Of a stretch of 64,000 bases of DNA, positions 8,665-18,024 are shown in pieces. The first letter of the stretch is position 1. The number at the start of each line of letters is the position of its first letter. This DNA is from Nocardia cyriacigeorgica. GTDB lineage: Bacteria > Actinomycetota > Actinomycetes > Mycobacteriales > Mycobacteriaceae. A program made the position numbers and the translations under genes. The notes under the pieces are model-generated. The model was given only the letters and a program-made list of their open reading frames with translations, was not told the origin of the DNA and ran no database searches. Location of the stretch: assembly GCF_005863245.1 (NCBI RefSeq), contig NZ_VBUT01000005.1, forward strand, positions 372,001 through 436,000, written 5' to 3'.

Positions 8665-9723
8665 CTACTCCCACTCCACCTCGAGGTCGCGCGTGCCGGA
8701 CACCGCGAGCACGGCCGCCGCCGCCTGGCGAACCCGCTTGCGCAGCCCCGGGGTGGGTGTATCGAATCCGGTGACGGTGACGACATTGCCGCTGCTGCGG
8801 TAACGCCAGATGCCCATCACCTCACCGGCGTCGAGCACCGCACCGGGCGCCGACACCGGCCGCCAGATCAGCTTGCGGCGCGCCGCATCCGGCACCAGCA
8901 GCGCTCGGTCGGCCTGGCGCAGATACGGGTCGTGCGGCGGTACGAGGACCGTGCCGGCGGGGGCCGGTGCGGCAAGCAGGTCGTCGGCCAGGGCGGCCGG
9001 CAGGCTGTAGCGGCGGTCGTCGATACGCACCGGCACCAGATCGGCGCCCTGCCACTCCGCGGCGATATCGGCGGGCTCGACGCCCAGCCAATCGGCGAAC
9101 AAGGCGCGGGTGATCGGCCCGTTCACGCGGAAGAAGGTGTCGAGCAGCGTGGCGCGCGGGCGACGCGGATGTTCGCGCGGGTGTTCGGGCGCCGGAAACA
9201 GCAGGGTCGCGCGCCGCTCGTCTGCCCCCACCAGGATCTGGGCCCGGCAGCCCGCGGTGCGGAACAACCCGTCCGGGACATGGTGGGCGCGGCAGCGTGC
9301 ACACCACGACACCAGCTCCTCCGGGACCCGTCGAGTGACAGCGGTACTGGCGTCGGACTTGCTGATCGGGCCGGTCACCACCGCGCGAAGGGCCTCGGCG
9401 ACGACCTCGACCGCCCGCACCCGGTCCGCGCCACCGGAATCGGACGGGATCGGGGTGTGGGCTGCGGTGACGAAGTCGAGCCGGTCGAGGCGGTGTACAT
9501 GCGGGGCGCCGCGCACCGACCACATCGCCACCAGCGGTCCGTCGGGCCCGATCCGCGCCGTCATCGACCGTGCTCGCAGCGACCGCAACGCCCCATCGGG
9601 TCGCCCGTCCTGAACACCGAGCAGCAACAGATCGTCCAGATCCGTACCGCTGGCGCCGAAGCCATGGCGATCCCAGCGGTGCCCCAGCCACCGCCTCCGG
9701 TCGACGACGAGCGCGCCCGCCAT
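8665..9723 (-). CDS. AlkZ-like winged-helix DNA-binding protein (HTH_42 family)
   Basis: A 352-residue protein that fits the winged-helix family containing AlkZ, a DNA glycosylase that unhooks interstrand crosslinks. Supporting features are the N-terminal LLLLGVQDGRPDG segment, the central MWSVRGAPHVH strand, the winged-helix element NGPITRALFADWLGV, and the C-terminal PPHDPYLRQADRALLVP...KLIWRPV followed by VTVTGF. The canonical catalytic QxQ motif is not obvious (VQDGRP occupies the region), so glycosylase activity is uncertain. It overlaps no neighbour and lies 9 bp downstream of the TetR gene on the same strand. Confidence 0.75.
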   Translation of the reverse strand: MAGALVVDRRRWLGHRWDRHGFGASGTDLDDLLLLGVQDGRPDGALRSLRARSMTARIGPDGPLVAMWSVRGAPHVHRLDRLDFVTAAHTPIPSDSGGADRVRAVEVVAEALRAVVTGPISKSDASTAVTRRVPEELVSWCARCRAHHVPDGLFRTAGCRAQILVGADERRATLLFPAPEHPREHPRRPRATLLDTFFRVNGPITRALFADWLGVEPADIAAEWQGADLVPVRIDDRRYSLPAALADDLLAAPAPAGTVLVPPHDPYLRQADRALLVPDAARRKLIWRPVSAPGAVLDAGEVMGIWRYRSSGNVVTVTGFDTPTPGLRKRVRQAAAAVLAVSGTRDLEVEWE

Positions 9724-9732
9724 GACCCCACT

Positions 9733-10296
9733 CTAAGAGGTGGCCGCTACCCGCCGGGCGTGGGTGTAGATCAGGCGCGCGTACTCGGTGAGCAGCCGGT
9801 CCAGGCCGATGGGCTGCTCACCGGTGGCGGTCTGCTGGAAACCGATCAGCATCGCCATCCCCAGTTCGGTGACCACGGCAGCGGTCTCATCATCGCCGAC
9901 CACCCCTTTGATCGCCTTGTGCACGGTGCGCCTACGGGATTCGTCGACCCGCTTGACCGCCAGATTCACCGATTCGTCATTGGCCGCCCACGCACGGATG
10001 GCGGCTTCGGCGGCATGATGCAGGCCCAGCGCCAGATCGGACATGGCGCGGATGTCGTCGTCGGGATGGCCCTGGTTGAAGTTGAGGGTGCGCAGGATCA
10101 GGACCTGACGGTTCTCCCAATGATCGAGCAGGGCGTCGACGAAACCCTGCCAGCTGCCGAAATGATGGTAGAAGGAGCCGCTGGTGACACCGAGGCGCCG
10201 GCACAGCACACCGATATTGAGGTTCTTGAAGCCGAGTTCGGCCAGCACTTCCAGTCCGGTGTGGAAGTACTGCTCCTTGGTGACCACTCGTGACAT
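9733..10296 (-). CDS. TetR/AcrR-family regulator
   Basis: A 187-residue TetR protein. The helix-turn-helix lies at about residues 25-50 (LNIGVLCRRLGVTSGSFYHHF), preceded by a first helix with the LELGFKN-type turn. I take the ATG at 10296; the longer frame upstream is weak. The C-terminal ligand domain has no assignable effector. It is divergent from the next TetR gene across about 310 bp and lies just upstream of the AlkZ-like gene, which it may co-transcribe. Confidence 0.88.
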   Translation of the reverse strand: MSRVVTKEQYFHTGLEVLAELGFKNLNIGVLCRRLGVTSGSFYHHFGSWQGFVDALLDHWENRQVLILRTLNFNQGHPDDDIRAMSDLALGLHHAAEAAIRAWAANDESVNLAVKRVDESRRRTVHKAIKGVVGDDETAAVVTELGMAMLIGFQQTATGEQPIGLDRLLTEYARLIYTHARRVAATS

Positions 10297-10573
10297 ACGG
10301 CGCCGTTCTCTGGTATGGGCTGGGTGGAAGGACCGAACGGTACCCCATCGTGTCGTCGGCTGGCCCGAGGGTAGCCGAGTCACGACGCCGATTACAGAGT
10401 GTCATCGGGTATCAGTTACTTCGTGAAACGTTAAGCGCGGGAAGGAAACAGGCGCCCGCGCGGCCGATCGCCGTTCAGAATCCGGCAGCGTGCGGCACAG
10501 GGGCCGCACTGTCAGTACTCGTCCACATGCGCGACGACTCAGTCGCCGCCCCGGCCACTGGCCCCGCCCCAGT
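10297..10573. other. Intergenic region between divergent TetR genes
   Basis: No convincing gene is present. The short dyad ACCGAACGGT (10332-10341) lies 36 bp upstream of the minus-strand TetR start and may be its operator. The sequence is somewhat AT-richer near 10410-10440 (GTTACTTCGTGAAACGTTAA), which could hold a promoter. Confidence 0.4.
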
Positions 10574-10601
10574 CCATAACAGAGCACTCGCTCTGTTATG
10601 G
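10574..10601. promoter_or_regulatory. 28-bp perfect palindrome, TetR operator
   Basis: CCATAACAGAGC-ACTC-GCTCTGTTATGG has two perfect 12-bp arms. It ends 7 bp before the ATG of the TetR gene, where a repressor would block its own promoter. The likely target set is the tetR gene and the enoyl-CoA hydratase downstream. Confidence 0.75.
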
Positions 10602-10608
10602 TGGACGC

Positions 10609-11229
10609 ATGCCCCGCCCCCGCATCCACGACCCCGACGCCGTCCTCGACGCCGCCGAGAACCTGGCCGCGCGCTCCGGCCCGGCCGCGGTGACCATCCG
10701 CGCCGTCGCCGCCGCGACCGGCGTCTCCAACGGCGCGATCTACCACAGCTTCGGCTCACGCGCCGAACTGCTGGCACGGGCCTGGCTGCGGGCCGCGCAC
10801 CGGTTCCTGGACCTGCAAACCACCCACGTCGACGCCGTCCTCCCGGCCACGCCGCAACCCGGCTCCGCCGCCAGCGTCGACGCCGTCGTCGCGGCCGCCC
10901 GCACACCCGCGGACTTCACCCGCGAGCACCCGGATTCCTCGGCGCTGCTGCTGACCATCTCGCGGGAACAGCTCCTCGGCGACGACCTACCCGACACCCT
11001 CGCCACCGAACTCGCCGGCACCGACCAGGCGTTGGTGGCCTTGATGATTCGGCTCGCGGACGCGATGTGGGATCGCCGCGACGGACGCGCCGTCGCCGTC
11101 ATCACCACCTGCCTGGTCGATCTCCCCACAGCGATCCTGTTGCGCCGCAACCAGATCGACGCACCACACGCCCAGCGTCAGCTGGAAGCCGCGGTGCGCG
11201 CCGTCCTCGACATCGGACCACCCGACTAG
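10609..11229 (+). CDS. TetR-family regulator with palindromic operator
   Basis: A 206-residue TetR protein. The helix-turn-helix is at about residues 27-46 (VTIRAVAAATGVSNGAIYHSF). The start lies directly behind a perfect 28-bp palindrome, so autoregulation is very likely. The enoyl-CoA hydratase gene begins 41 bp after its stop and is probably in the same transcript, which suggests an acyl-CoA or related ligand. That ligand is an inference from context. Confidence 0.9.
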   Translation: MPRPRIHDPDAVLDAAENLAARSGPAAVTIRAVAAATGVSNGAIYHSFGSRAELLARAWLRAAHRFLDLQTTHVDAVLPATPQPGSAASVDAVVAAARTPADFTREHPDSSALLLTISREQLLGDDLPDTLATELAGTDQALVALMIRLADAMWDRRDGRAVAVITTCLVDLPTAILLRRNQIDAPHAQRQLEAAVRAVLDIGPPD

Positions 11230-11270
11230 ACCCCGGAAAACCCTCGACCCCGAACAACAAAGGAGCCCCC

Positions 11271-11918
11271 ATGCCCACCCTCGACTACCACGACAAGATC
11301 GCCGTCCTCGACCTCGGAGACGGCGAGAACCGCTTCTCCCCCACCTTCCTCGACGAGCTTAACGCCCACCTCGACGCCGTCCTCGCCGACGGCGCCCACG
11401 CCCTCATCACCACCGCGAGCGGCAAGTTCTACTCCAACGGCCTGGACCTGGAATGGCTGTCGGCCAACGGCGAACGCGCCGACTGGTACGTCGCCCAGGT
11501 CCACGCCCTCTTCGCACGCGTACTCACCCTCGGCGTCCCCACGGTCGCCGCCATGCCCGGCCACGCCTTCGGTGCCGGTGCGATGCTCGCCATCGCCCAC
11601 GACTACCGCATCATGCGCGCCGACCGCGGCTACTTCTGTTTCCCCGAGGTCGACATCCGCATCCCGTTCACCCCCGGCATGGCGGCCCTGATCCAAGCCA
11701 AGCTCACCCCGCAAACCGCCGTGGCCTCCATGACGACCGGCCGCCGCTGGGGCGGTGTGGACGCCGCGGCAGCGGGCATCGTCGACGCCACCGCACCCGA
11801 AGGCGAACTCGTCTCCGCCGCAACCGAACTACTGGCCCCGCTGGGCGCCAAGGACCCCGGCACCCTGGCCGCCATCAAACAGACCATGTTCGCCACCGCC
11901 GTCCAAGCGCTCACCTAG
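11271..11918 (+). CDS. Enoyl-CoA hydratase/isomerase (crotonase family)
   Basis: A 215-residue crotonase-fold protein. The oxyanion-hole segments are visible: ASGKFYSNGLDLEWL in the N-terminal half and PGHAFGAGAMLAIAHDYRIM in the middle. It is shorter than the usual 255-260 residues because of a compact C-terminal region. It lacks the paired glutamates typical of short-chain hydratases, carrying Ala, Phe and Gly/Asp-type residues at those places, so isomerase or another crotonase reaction is possible. The start has AGGAG 5 bp upstream. It is probably co-transcribed with the TetR gene. Confidence 0.85.
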   Translation: MPTLDYHDKIAVLDLGDGENRFSPTFLDELNAHLDAVLADGAHALITTASGKFYSNGLDLEWLSANGERADWYVAQVHALFARVLTLGVPTVAAMPGHAFGAGAMLAIAHDYRIMRADRGYFCFPEVDIRIPFTPGMAALIQAKLTPQTAVASMTTGRRWGGVDAAAAGIVDATAPEGELVSAATELLAPLGAKDPGTLAAIKQTMFATAVQALT

Positions 11919-12144
11919 ACGAGTAAGTCCGAAGCCCCCGCGTTGCCCGGACGTGGGAGGAGAGCACCGAAGATCATCGGGTGACGAACGACCTCGACGC
12001 CGACACAACCACACCACCGGCGCACCCGTCATTCGGTCACAGATCGCCTACGACCGCTGACCAATACTCGGATCAGTGGGGCTCCGCCGCACAGTCGGCC
12101 ACCGATAGGCCGGCCGACCTTGCGGAAGAGTCGGGGTCAGCAGC

Positions 12145-13383
12145 TCACAGCCGCACGCCCAGCAGTGCGTCCACTGCGGTGGCGACGGCGGCCGGGGCGC
12201 CGGTGTCGGTGCCGCCGTAGGTGAGTGCCTCATCGGCCCAGTTGTCGATCGCCGCCAGCGCCTTCGGGGTGTCGAGGTCGTCGGCCAGGTGCTGGCGCAG
12301 GCGGGCGATGGTGTCGGTGGCGGCACCGGCGGCGGGCAGGGCGGCGGCGCGGCGCCAGCGGTCCAGCCGGGCGAGGGCGTCGTCGAGCACGGTGTCGGTC
12401 CACATGCGGTCCTGGCGGTAGTGCCCGGCCAGCAGACCCAACCGGATCGCGGCCGGATCCACCCCGGCGCGGCGCAGCTTCGACACCAGCACCAGGTTGC
12501 CCTTGGATTTCGACATCTTCTCCCCGTCCAAACCGATCAGCCCGGCATGGACGTAGTGGCGGGCGAAGCGGCGTCCGGCGACGAGTGCTTCGGCGTGCGC
12601 GGCGGAGTACTCGTGGTGCGGGTAGATCAGGTCGCTGCCGCCGCCCTGGATGTCGAACTCGGTGCCGAGGCGGTTCACCGCGATCGCGGCGCATTCGATA
12701 TGCCAGCCCGGGCGGCCCGGACCGAACGGCGACGGCCACGACGGTTCGCCGGGGCGCGCCGCCCGCCACAGCAGGGCGTCGATGGTGTCGCGTTTGCCGG
12801 GACGGTCGGGGTCGCCGCCGCGTTCGGCGAACAACCGTTCCATGGTCTCCCGGTCGTAGCCGGATTCGTAGCCGAACTGTTCGGTGGCGTCGGCGCGGAA
12901 GTAGATGTCGGGGAATTCGGCATCGTCGACGGTGTAGGCGGCGCCGGAGGCGACGAGTTTGCCGACGAACTCCACCACCTCGTCGACCGATTCGATGGCG
13001 CCGATGTAGTCGCGCGGCGGGACGATCCGCAGCGCGGTCATGTCCTCGCGGTAGAGCTCGATCTCGCTGGTGCCCAGTTCGCGCCAGTCGACGCCGTCGC
13101 GGGCGGCGCGTTCGAACAGCGGGTCGTCGACGTCGGTGACGTTCTGCACGTAGTGCACCTCATGGCCGCCGTCGCGCCAGATCCGGTTGATCAGATCGAA
13201 GGTCAGGTAGGTGGCGGCGTGGCCGAGGTGGGTGGCGTCGTAGGGGGTGATGCCGCACACGTACATCGTCGCGGTGGCGCCGGGGGTCACCGGGCGCACC
13301 TGCCGGTCGGCGGTGTCGAACAACCGCAACGGGGGTCCTGCTCCGGGGACCGTCGGGATCGGGGTATCGGACCAGGACTGCAT
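12145..13383 (-). CDS. mshC: Cysteine:GlcN-Ins ligase, mycothiol biosynthesis
   Basis: A 412-residue class I aminoacyl-tRNA-synthetase-like ligase that joins activated cysteine to GlcN-inositol, the fourth step of mycothiol synthesis. The HIGH-like THLGH is at residues 51-55 and KMSKS at 289-293. Zinc ligands Cys43, Cys231 and His256 are present, as in MshC and CysS. The MshC start [14 protein letters not shown] and the length (about 412-414) separate it from CysS. The next genes on the same strand upstream are SCO1664, DUF3090, phosphomutase and uppP, the conserved actinobacterial neighbourhood. Confidence 0.96.
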   Translation of the reverse strand: MQSWSDTPIPTVPGAGPPLRLFDTADRQVRPVTPGATATMYVCGITPYDATHLGHAATYLTFDLINRIWRDGGHEVHYVQNVTDVDDPLFERAARDGVDWRELGTSEIELYREDMTALRIVPPRDYIGAIESVDEVVEFVGKLVASGAAYTVDDAEFPDIYFRADATEQFGYESGYDRETMERLFAERGGDPDRPGKRDTIDALLWRAARPGEPSWPSPFGPGRPGWHIECAAIAVNRLGTEFDIQGGGSDLIYPHHEYSAAHAEALVAGRRFARHYVHAGLIGLDGEKMSKSKGNLVLVSKLRRAGVDPAAIRLGLLAGHYRQDRMWTDTVLDDALARLDRWRRAAALPAAGAATDTIARLRQHLADDLDTPKALAAIDNWADEALTYGGTDTGAPAAVATAVDALLGVRL

Positions 13384-13538
13384 TCTTCGAGGGTAAAGGT
13401 GTCGTGGAGGCCGTCGGCGCGCACCCCGGCGCACACGCGTGACACGGCATGCGATACGCGGGCGCGGACCTGCACGGAACCGGCCACGCGGCGTTGTCAA
13501 GGGTTTGGCTCAGACAGAACCGATGACCCGCGCGGGGC

Positions 13539-14339
13539 TCAGAACGCCGGCCACGGAATGGGGCGCGCGGTCACCGGCAGCGGCATGGTCGGTTCGTCGA
13601 GCAGCCGTTTGGCGCGGTCGAGGAGCGCGTCGATCTCGGCGTCGGTGATATGGGCGGACAGGGTGTCGGCCAGCTCGCCCGGCAGCGCGTTGGTGAAGGC
13701 TTCGATATCGGCGAGCAGGGTGTCGTCGATGGGTTGCCCGGCCCACCCCCACAGCACGGTGCGCAGTTTGTGTTCGGTGTGCAGGCAGATGCCGTGGTCG
13801 ACGCCGTACACCTGGCCGTCGATGCCTTCCAGCGCGTGCCCGCCTTTGCGGTCGGCGTTGTTGAGCAGCACATCCAGCACCGCCATCCGGTGCAGGCGCG
13901 GGTCGTCGGCGTGGATGAGCGAGACCTCGTTGCCTTCGGGGTCCAGGGCGCGCAGCACTTCGCGGAAACCGTCGGGCACCGCGCCCGGCGGGCACAGGTC
14001 GACCAGATCGAGGCGGTGGCCGCGGTCGGTGTGATTGTCGGCGGCGGTGATCCAGCGTTGCACCATGCCCGGCCCGAACGGACCGTCGCGCAGGATCGTC
14101 TCGGGGATGACCGACCAGCCCAGCGCTTCGGAGATCAGGTACGAGGCGACTTCGCGTCCGGCGAGGGTGCCGTCGGGGAAATCCCACAGCGGCTGCTCCC
14201 CGCGCACCGGCTTGTACACCACCCGCAGGGGATTCTCGCCGTCACCGATATCGCAGACGAGGGTGACGTTGCTCGCGGTGGTCACGCGCCCGATCACCGT
14301 CAGCTCGCCGGTGCCGAACTCGTCACCTGCCGCGGGCAC
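13539..14339 (-). CDS. SCO1664-family protein (PI3/4-kinase-like fold)
   Basis: A 266-residue conserved actinobacterial protein recognised as the SCO1664 family. It has an early lysine motif (VVYKPVRGEQPLWDFP), then LDVLLNNADRKGGHALE and VYGVDHGICLHTEHKLRTVLWGW, which resemble the catalytic HxD/N and metal-binding segments of phosphatidylinositol-kinase-like enzymes. The substrate is unknown. The start lies 3 bp after the DUF3090 stop, so both are in one operon together with the phosphomutase. Confidence 0.85.
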   Translation of the reverse strand: MPAAGDEFGTGELTVIGRVTTASNVTLVCDIGDGENPLRVVYKPVRGEQPLWDFPDGTLAGREVASYLISEALGWSVIPETILRDGPFGPGMVQRWITAADNHTDRGHRLDLVDLCPPGAVPDGFREVLRALDPEGNEVSLIHADDPRLHRMAVLDVLLNNADRKGGHALEGIDGQVYGVDHGICLHTEHKLRTVLWGWAGQPIDDTLLADIEAFTNALPGELADTLSAHITDAEIDALLDRAKRLLDEPTMPLPVTARPIPWPAF

Positions 14340-14342
14340 GGC

Positions 14343-14927
14343 TCATTCCTCCAGCTCGGTGGCGCCGAAGATGTCGCCGCGTTTGTAGCCGTTGGTGCGC
14401 ACGCACATGTGCCCGCGCGCCGACAGCGGTTCCCCGCACAGCGGGCACGGCGGGCGCCCGGCCGCGATCACGCGCGCCGATCGCAGCGCGAACTCGCGCG
14501 CCTGCATCGGGGTGAGGAACACCCGCACCGCGTCGGGGCCTTCTTCGGTGTCGTCGAGCACCACCGATTCGTCGACTTCGGTTTCGGTGATCGCGAGCAG
14601 TTCCACCACGACCGCGCCGGCGTCGGCGTCCCAGCCCAAGCCCATGGTGCCGACCCGGAATTCGGCGTCGATCGGGGTGACCAGGGGCGCGGTGTCGCTG
14701 ACGTCGTCGGCTTGCGGCGGCACCTCGGCGCCGAAGCGGCGCGCCACTTCGTCCAGCAGCAGACCCATGCGGTCGGCGAGCACCTTCACCTGCTGCTTTT
14801 CCAGCAGCACGCTGACCACGCGGGGTTCTTGCACGGCCTGCAGGTAGAACGCGCGATCGCCCGGCTCACCGACGGTTCCGGCGACGAAACGTTCGGGGGT
14901 GCGGAATACATGGATTGCGCGTGACAC
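14343..14927 (-). CDS. DUF3090 family protein with C-terminal zinc-binding cysteines
   Basis: A 194-residue DUF3090 protein of unknown function, always found beside the SCO1664 gene. The start is a GTG with an AGGAGG ribosome binding site 5 bp upstream; an ATG at 14951 is in frame but lies ahead of that site. The C-terminus carries CPLCGEPL and a later Cys (HMC), likely a small zinc ribbon. The body is beta-rich (FYLQAVQEPRVVSVLLEKQQ). It probably works with the adjacent kinase-like protein. Confidence 0.85.
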   Translation of the reverse strand: MSRAIHVFRTPERFVAGTVGEPGDRAFYLQAVQEPRVVSVLLEKQQVKVLADRMGLLLDEVARRFGAEVPPQADDVSDTAPLVTPIDAEFRVGTMGLGWDADAGAVVVELLAITETEVDESVVLDDTEEGPDAVRVFLTPMQAREFALRSARVIAAGRPPCPLCGEPLSARGHMCVRTNGYKRGDIFGATELEE

Positions 14928-15014
14928 ATGCACCTCCTGATACGTGATCATGTTCGGCCCGCGGCGCCCGTGTCGGGGTCGACGCGGCCGCGACTGCCCG
15001 GTTCGGCCGACTAC

Positions 15015-15749
15015 TCATGACAAGGAATCGCTGGGCCGCGCATTCCCATTATCCGTGTTCCCGCCCGCACCGATCTCACCCCCGGGCACCGGACCCGACT
15101 CGGCGGCGGCTCGTCCGGGTACGGGGGCCAGGCCGTCGAGATCGGGGCCGGTGTCGTTGATCCGGGTCACATACGGCGCGGTCGGGGTGTAGCGGACCAC
15201 GCTGATGGAGGCCGGTTCGACCACGATGCGCTGGAAGCCGTCCAGGTGCAGGCCGAGCGCGTCGGCGAGGACGGATTTGATGACGTCGCCGTGGGTGCAC
15301 GCCACCCACAGCACGTCACCGCCGTGCGCTTCGGCGAGGGTGCGGTCGTGTTCGCGGACCGCGGCGACCGCGCGGGCCTGGACGTCGGCGAGGCCCTCAC
15401 CGCCGGGGAACACCGCGCCGGAGGCGTGCCGTTGCACGACCTTCCACAGCGGTTCCTCCAGCAGTTCCGAGATCGCTCGGCCGGTCCAGTCGCCGTAGTC
15501 GACTTCGGCCAGCCGCGCCTCCACGACCGGTTCCAGGCCGGTCTTCTCGGCGAGTGGGGCGACGGTGCGCTGGCAGCGCAGCATCGGTGAGATGACGATC
15601 TGCTGGATCGGCAGACCGCCGAGGCGTTCGGCGACCGAGCGGGCTTGTTCGGCGCCGCGGTCGGTGAGTTCGACGCCGGGGCTGCGGCCGGCCAGTGTGT
15701 GCGCGGTGTTGGAGGTCGACACACCGTGGCGCAGCAGGATCACCGTCAT
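15015..15749 (-). CDS. Histidine phosphatase (phosphoglycerate-mutase-like, MSMEG_4193 type)
   Basis: A 244-residue histidine phosphatase. The phosphohistidine motif LLRHGVSTSN has the catalytic His at residue 8; the second Arg is in SPMLRCQRT and the second His in ACTHGDV. The core ends near residue 205, and a tail rich in Gly, Pro and Ala follows. Conserved gene order with uppP, DUF3090 and SCO1664 suggests a shared role, perhaps in phosphorylated cell-envelope or cofactor intermediates. The substrate is not known from sequence. Confidence 0.88.
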   Translation of the reverse strand: MTVILLRHGVSTSNTAHTLAGRSPGVELTDRGAEQARSVAERLGGLPIQQIVISPMLRCQRTVAPLAEKTGLEPVVEARLAEVDYGDWTGRAISELLEEPLWKVVQRHASGAVFPGGEGLADVQARAVAAVREHDRTLAEAHGGDVLWVACTHGDVIKSVLADALGLHLDGFQRIVVEPASISVVRYTPTAPYVTRINDTGPDLDGLAPVPGRAAAESGPVPGGEIGAGGNTDNGNARPSDSLS

Positions 15750-15765
15750 GGCGCCAGCCTAGCGA

Positions 15766-16716
15766 TCACGTGGCCGACACCACCCCGCCCGCGAGCAGGC
15801 CCATCACGATCAGCCCGAGCACGATGCGGTAGCCGACGAACCAGTAGAGGCTGTGATTGCTGACGAAACGCAGCAGCCAGGCGACCGAGGCGTAGCCGGC
15901 GGCGAACGCGATCAGGGTGGCCACCAGCAGCTGCGCGCCGCTGGCGTTGAGGCCTTCACCTGCGGGTTCGAAGGCATCGGGGAGGCTGAACAGACCCGAG
16001 GCGGTGACGGCGGGGATGGCGAGCAGGAACGAGAACCGCACCGCGGCCTCGCGTTCGAGCCCGAGGAACAGGCCCGCGCTGGAGGTGGCGCCGGAGCGGG
16101 AGACGCCCGGGATCAGCGCCAGGCACTGGGCGAAGCCCATGATCAACCCGTCGCGGGTGGTGAGCTGTTCGATCGGGCGGGTCTTGCGGCCGTAGTATTC
16201 GGCGGCCGCGATGACCAGCGCGAACGCGATCAACATGAACGACACCAGCCACAGGTTGCGGGCACCGGTGCGGATGACGTCTTTGAACACGAACCCCAGC
16301 ACCCCGATCGGGATGGTGGCGATGATCACATACCAGCCGATGCGGTAGTCGAGTTCGCGTTGGGCGTCGGCGTCGGGGTCGTAGCCGAGCGGCCCGGATC
16401 CGGTGACGACGGGCAGTTTCGTGGTGACCTGTTCGCTCAGCGGCACCGTCTCGCGGGAGCGCTGGGTCAGCTTCTCGAACACCGTGTCGCACCAGACTTT
16501 CACGATGCGCCAGATGTCCTTGGCGAAGTACACCAGCACCGCGGCCTCGGTGCCGAGCTGGGTGACGGCGGTGAAGGAGGCGCCGGCGTCGTCGCCGAAG
16601 AACACCGACGACACGATCCGTAGATGTCCGGAGGAGGAGATCGGCAGGAACTCGGTCAGCCCCTGCACCAGGCCGAGCACTATCGCCTGGAGCCAGGTCA
16701 TCGACTCGCCTATCAC
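15766..16716 (-). CDS. uppP: Undecaprenyl-diphosphate phosphatase
   Basis: A BacA/UppP integral membrane phosphatase that recycles the lipid carrier for peptidoglycan and polysaccharide synthesis. Signatures are [15 protein letters not shown] near residues 19-33 and [15 protein letters not shown] in the second half. The GTG at 16716 has AGGAGG 4 bp upstream (316 aa); the ATG at 16701 (311 aa) has poorer spacing. Compared with E. coli the cytoplasmic loop near residues 75-110 is long, as in other actinobacteria. Resistance to bacitracin is the usual phenotype of this family. Confidence 0.94.
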   Translation of the reverse strand: MIGESMTWLQAIVLGLVQGLTEFLPISSSGHLRIVSSVFFGDDAGASFTAVTQLGTEAAVLVYFAKDIWRIVKVWCDTVFEKLTQRSRETVPLSEQVTTKLPVVTGSGPLGYDPDADAQRELDYRIGWYVIIATIPIGVLGFVFKDVIRTGARNLWLVSFMLIAFALVIAAAEYYGRKTRPIEQLTTRDGLIMGFAQCLALIPGVSRSGATSSAGLFLGLEREAAVRFSFLLAIPAVTASGLFSLPDAFEPAGEGLNASGAQLLVATLIAFAAGYASVAWLLRFVSNHSLYWFVGYRIVLGLIVMGLLAGGVVSAT

Positions 16717-16957
16717 TCACCCTCCTGTACTGCCGCCGAAATGTCCGTTCCGAGAAGATGATTGGTTCATCGGCGGGTGACCCCGGCGTTCGGACCGCTA
16801 TCTCGCAGCGACAGTACCGTGTTGACCTCGATGGTGCCGGACGGGGTTGGGCGGGCTGCGGTGTGGCCCACACGACGCGCGACCCGGCGCGCGAGAGGGG
16901 CCGCACCGGCGGATCAGGCTCTACGCTTGGCGCCGTGACGAATGCGCGGACACGGTG

Positions 16958-17932
16958 ATGGAACAGCGGACGGTCGGTCGCAGCGGCCTGCGGGTGTCGC
17001 GGATCGGGTTGGCCACCCACACCTGGGGCAGCCGCACCGATGCCGACCAGGCAGCGGTGCAGTTGATGGCGTTCGTCGAGGCCGGCGGCACGCTCGTCGA
17101 CACCTCCCCGGTCTACGCCGGCGGCGCCGCGCAGCGGATCCTGGCCGACCTGCTCGGCGATCTGGTCTCCCGCGACGACCTGGTGCTCAGCGGGTGCGCG
17201 GGCCTGCATCCCCGCCCCGCCCCGCCCGCCGCCGACGGCACACCGCCGCTGCCGCAGGCGCCGGGCATCGGCGTGGACACCTCACGCCGCACGCTGCTGC
17301 GTCAACTGGATCGCACTCTGCTGGAACTGGGCACCGATCATCTCGACATCTGGCATATCGCGGCCTGGGATCCCCGCACCCCGCTCGAGGAGGTGGCCGC
17401 CACGGTGGAGTTGGCGCTGCGTTCGGGCCGGGTCCGGTATGCGGGGGTGCGCGGGTTCACCGCTTGGCAGCTGGCGAGCCTGGCCGCGATGGCGCCGATC
17501 ACCGTCACCCAGACACCGTATTCGCTGCTGGCACGTTCGGCCGAGGACGACACCGTGCCCGCCGCCGCCCACCACGGTGTCGGCATGATCGCCACCGCAC
17601 CACTGGCCGGCGGCATCCTCACCGGCAAATACCGCGACGGGGTCCCCGCCGATTCCCGCGGCGCCGATGAGGCCACCGCCGCCGAGATCCGCGGCCGCCT
17701 CGACGACCGCGCCACTCGCGTGGTGGACGCGCTCGTCACCGCCGCCGACGGGTTGGCGACCTCACCGCTGGCGGTGGCGCTGGCCTGGATCCGGGACCGG
17801 CCGGGCGTGGCGAGCATGTTCGTCGGCGCCCGCGATATCGGCCAGTTGACCGGCGTGCTGGCCGCCGAGACCCTCGAGCTGCCGCGTGCCATCGCCGCGG
17901 CGCTCGATGATGTGAGCGCGCGCACGGACTAG
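16958..17932 (+). CDS. Aldo/keto reductase-like protein lacking catalytic Lys and His
   Basis: A 324-residue (beta/alpha)8 protein of the aldo/keto reductase superfamily: TLVDTSPVYAGG keeps the Asp and Tyr, and GILTGKYRDG and the C-terminal ALAWIRDRPG..SMFVGARD are typical. At the expected lysine the sequence reads LVLSGCAG (usual form IATKxG). At the expected histidine it reads IWHIAAWDP (usual form YQIHxWDP). So two of the four catalytic residues are absent and reductase activity is doubtful. It is divergent from uppP and sits next to the hemin operon. Confidence 0.88.
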   Translation: MEQRTVGRSGLRVSRIGLATHTWGSRTDADQAAVQLMAFVEAGGTLVDTSPVYAGGAAQRILADLLGDLVSRDDLVLSGCAGLHPRPAPPAADGTPPLPQAPGIGVDTSRRTLLRQLDRTLLELGTDHLDIWHIAAWDPRTPLEEVAATVELALRSGRVRYAGVRGFTAWQLASLAAMAPITVTQTPYSLLARSAEDDTVPAAAHHGVGMIATAPLAGGILTGKYRDGVPADSRGADEATAAEIRGRLDDRATRVVDALVTAADGLATSPLAVALAWIRDRPGVASMFVGARDIGQLTGVLAAETLELPRAIAAALDDVSARTD

Positions 17933-18010
17933 CCGTGGTGATTGCCCGTGGGCCAGGGGATTCGGACAGTGATATGCCGTACCGAGGCCCCACCGCTGCC
18001 GGGCCCGCCG

Positions 18011-18024
18011 TTAGGCTTGCCTAC
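18011..18024 (+). promoter_or_regulatory. IdeR/DtxR-like iron box at the hmuT start
   Basis: TTAGGCTTGCCTAC contains the near-perfect palindrome TAGGC-TT-GCCTA and ends at the base before the ATG. Over 19 bp it matches the IdeR consensus (TTAGGTTAGSCTAACCTAA) at about 12 positions by my count. No ribosome binding site separates it from the ATG, so a leaderless transcript starting at or near the ATG, repressed by iron-loaded IdeR, is plausible. Confidence 0.5.

Noticed and set aside
11981..12220. 79-codon plus-strand ORF before mshC end
   Set aside because: It runs into the mshC gene on the other strand, has no ribosome binding site and no recognisable sequence.
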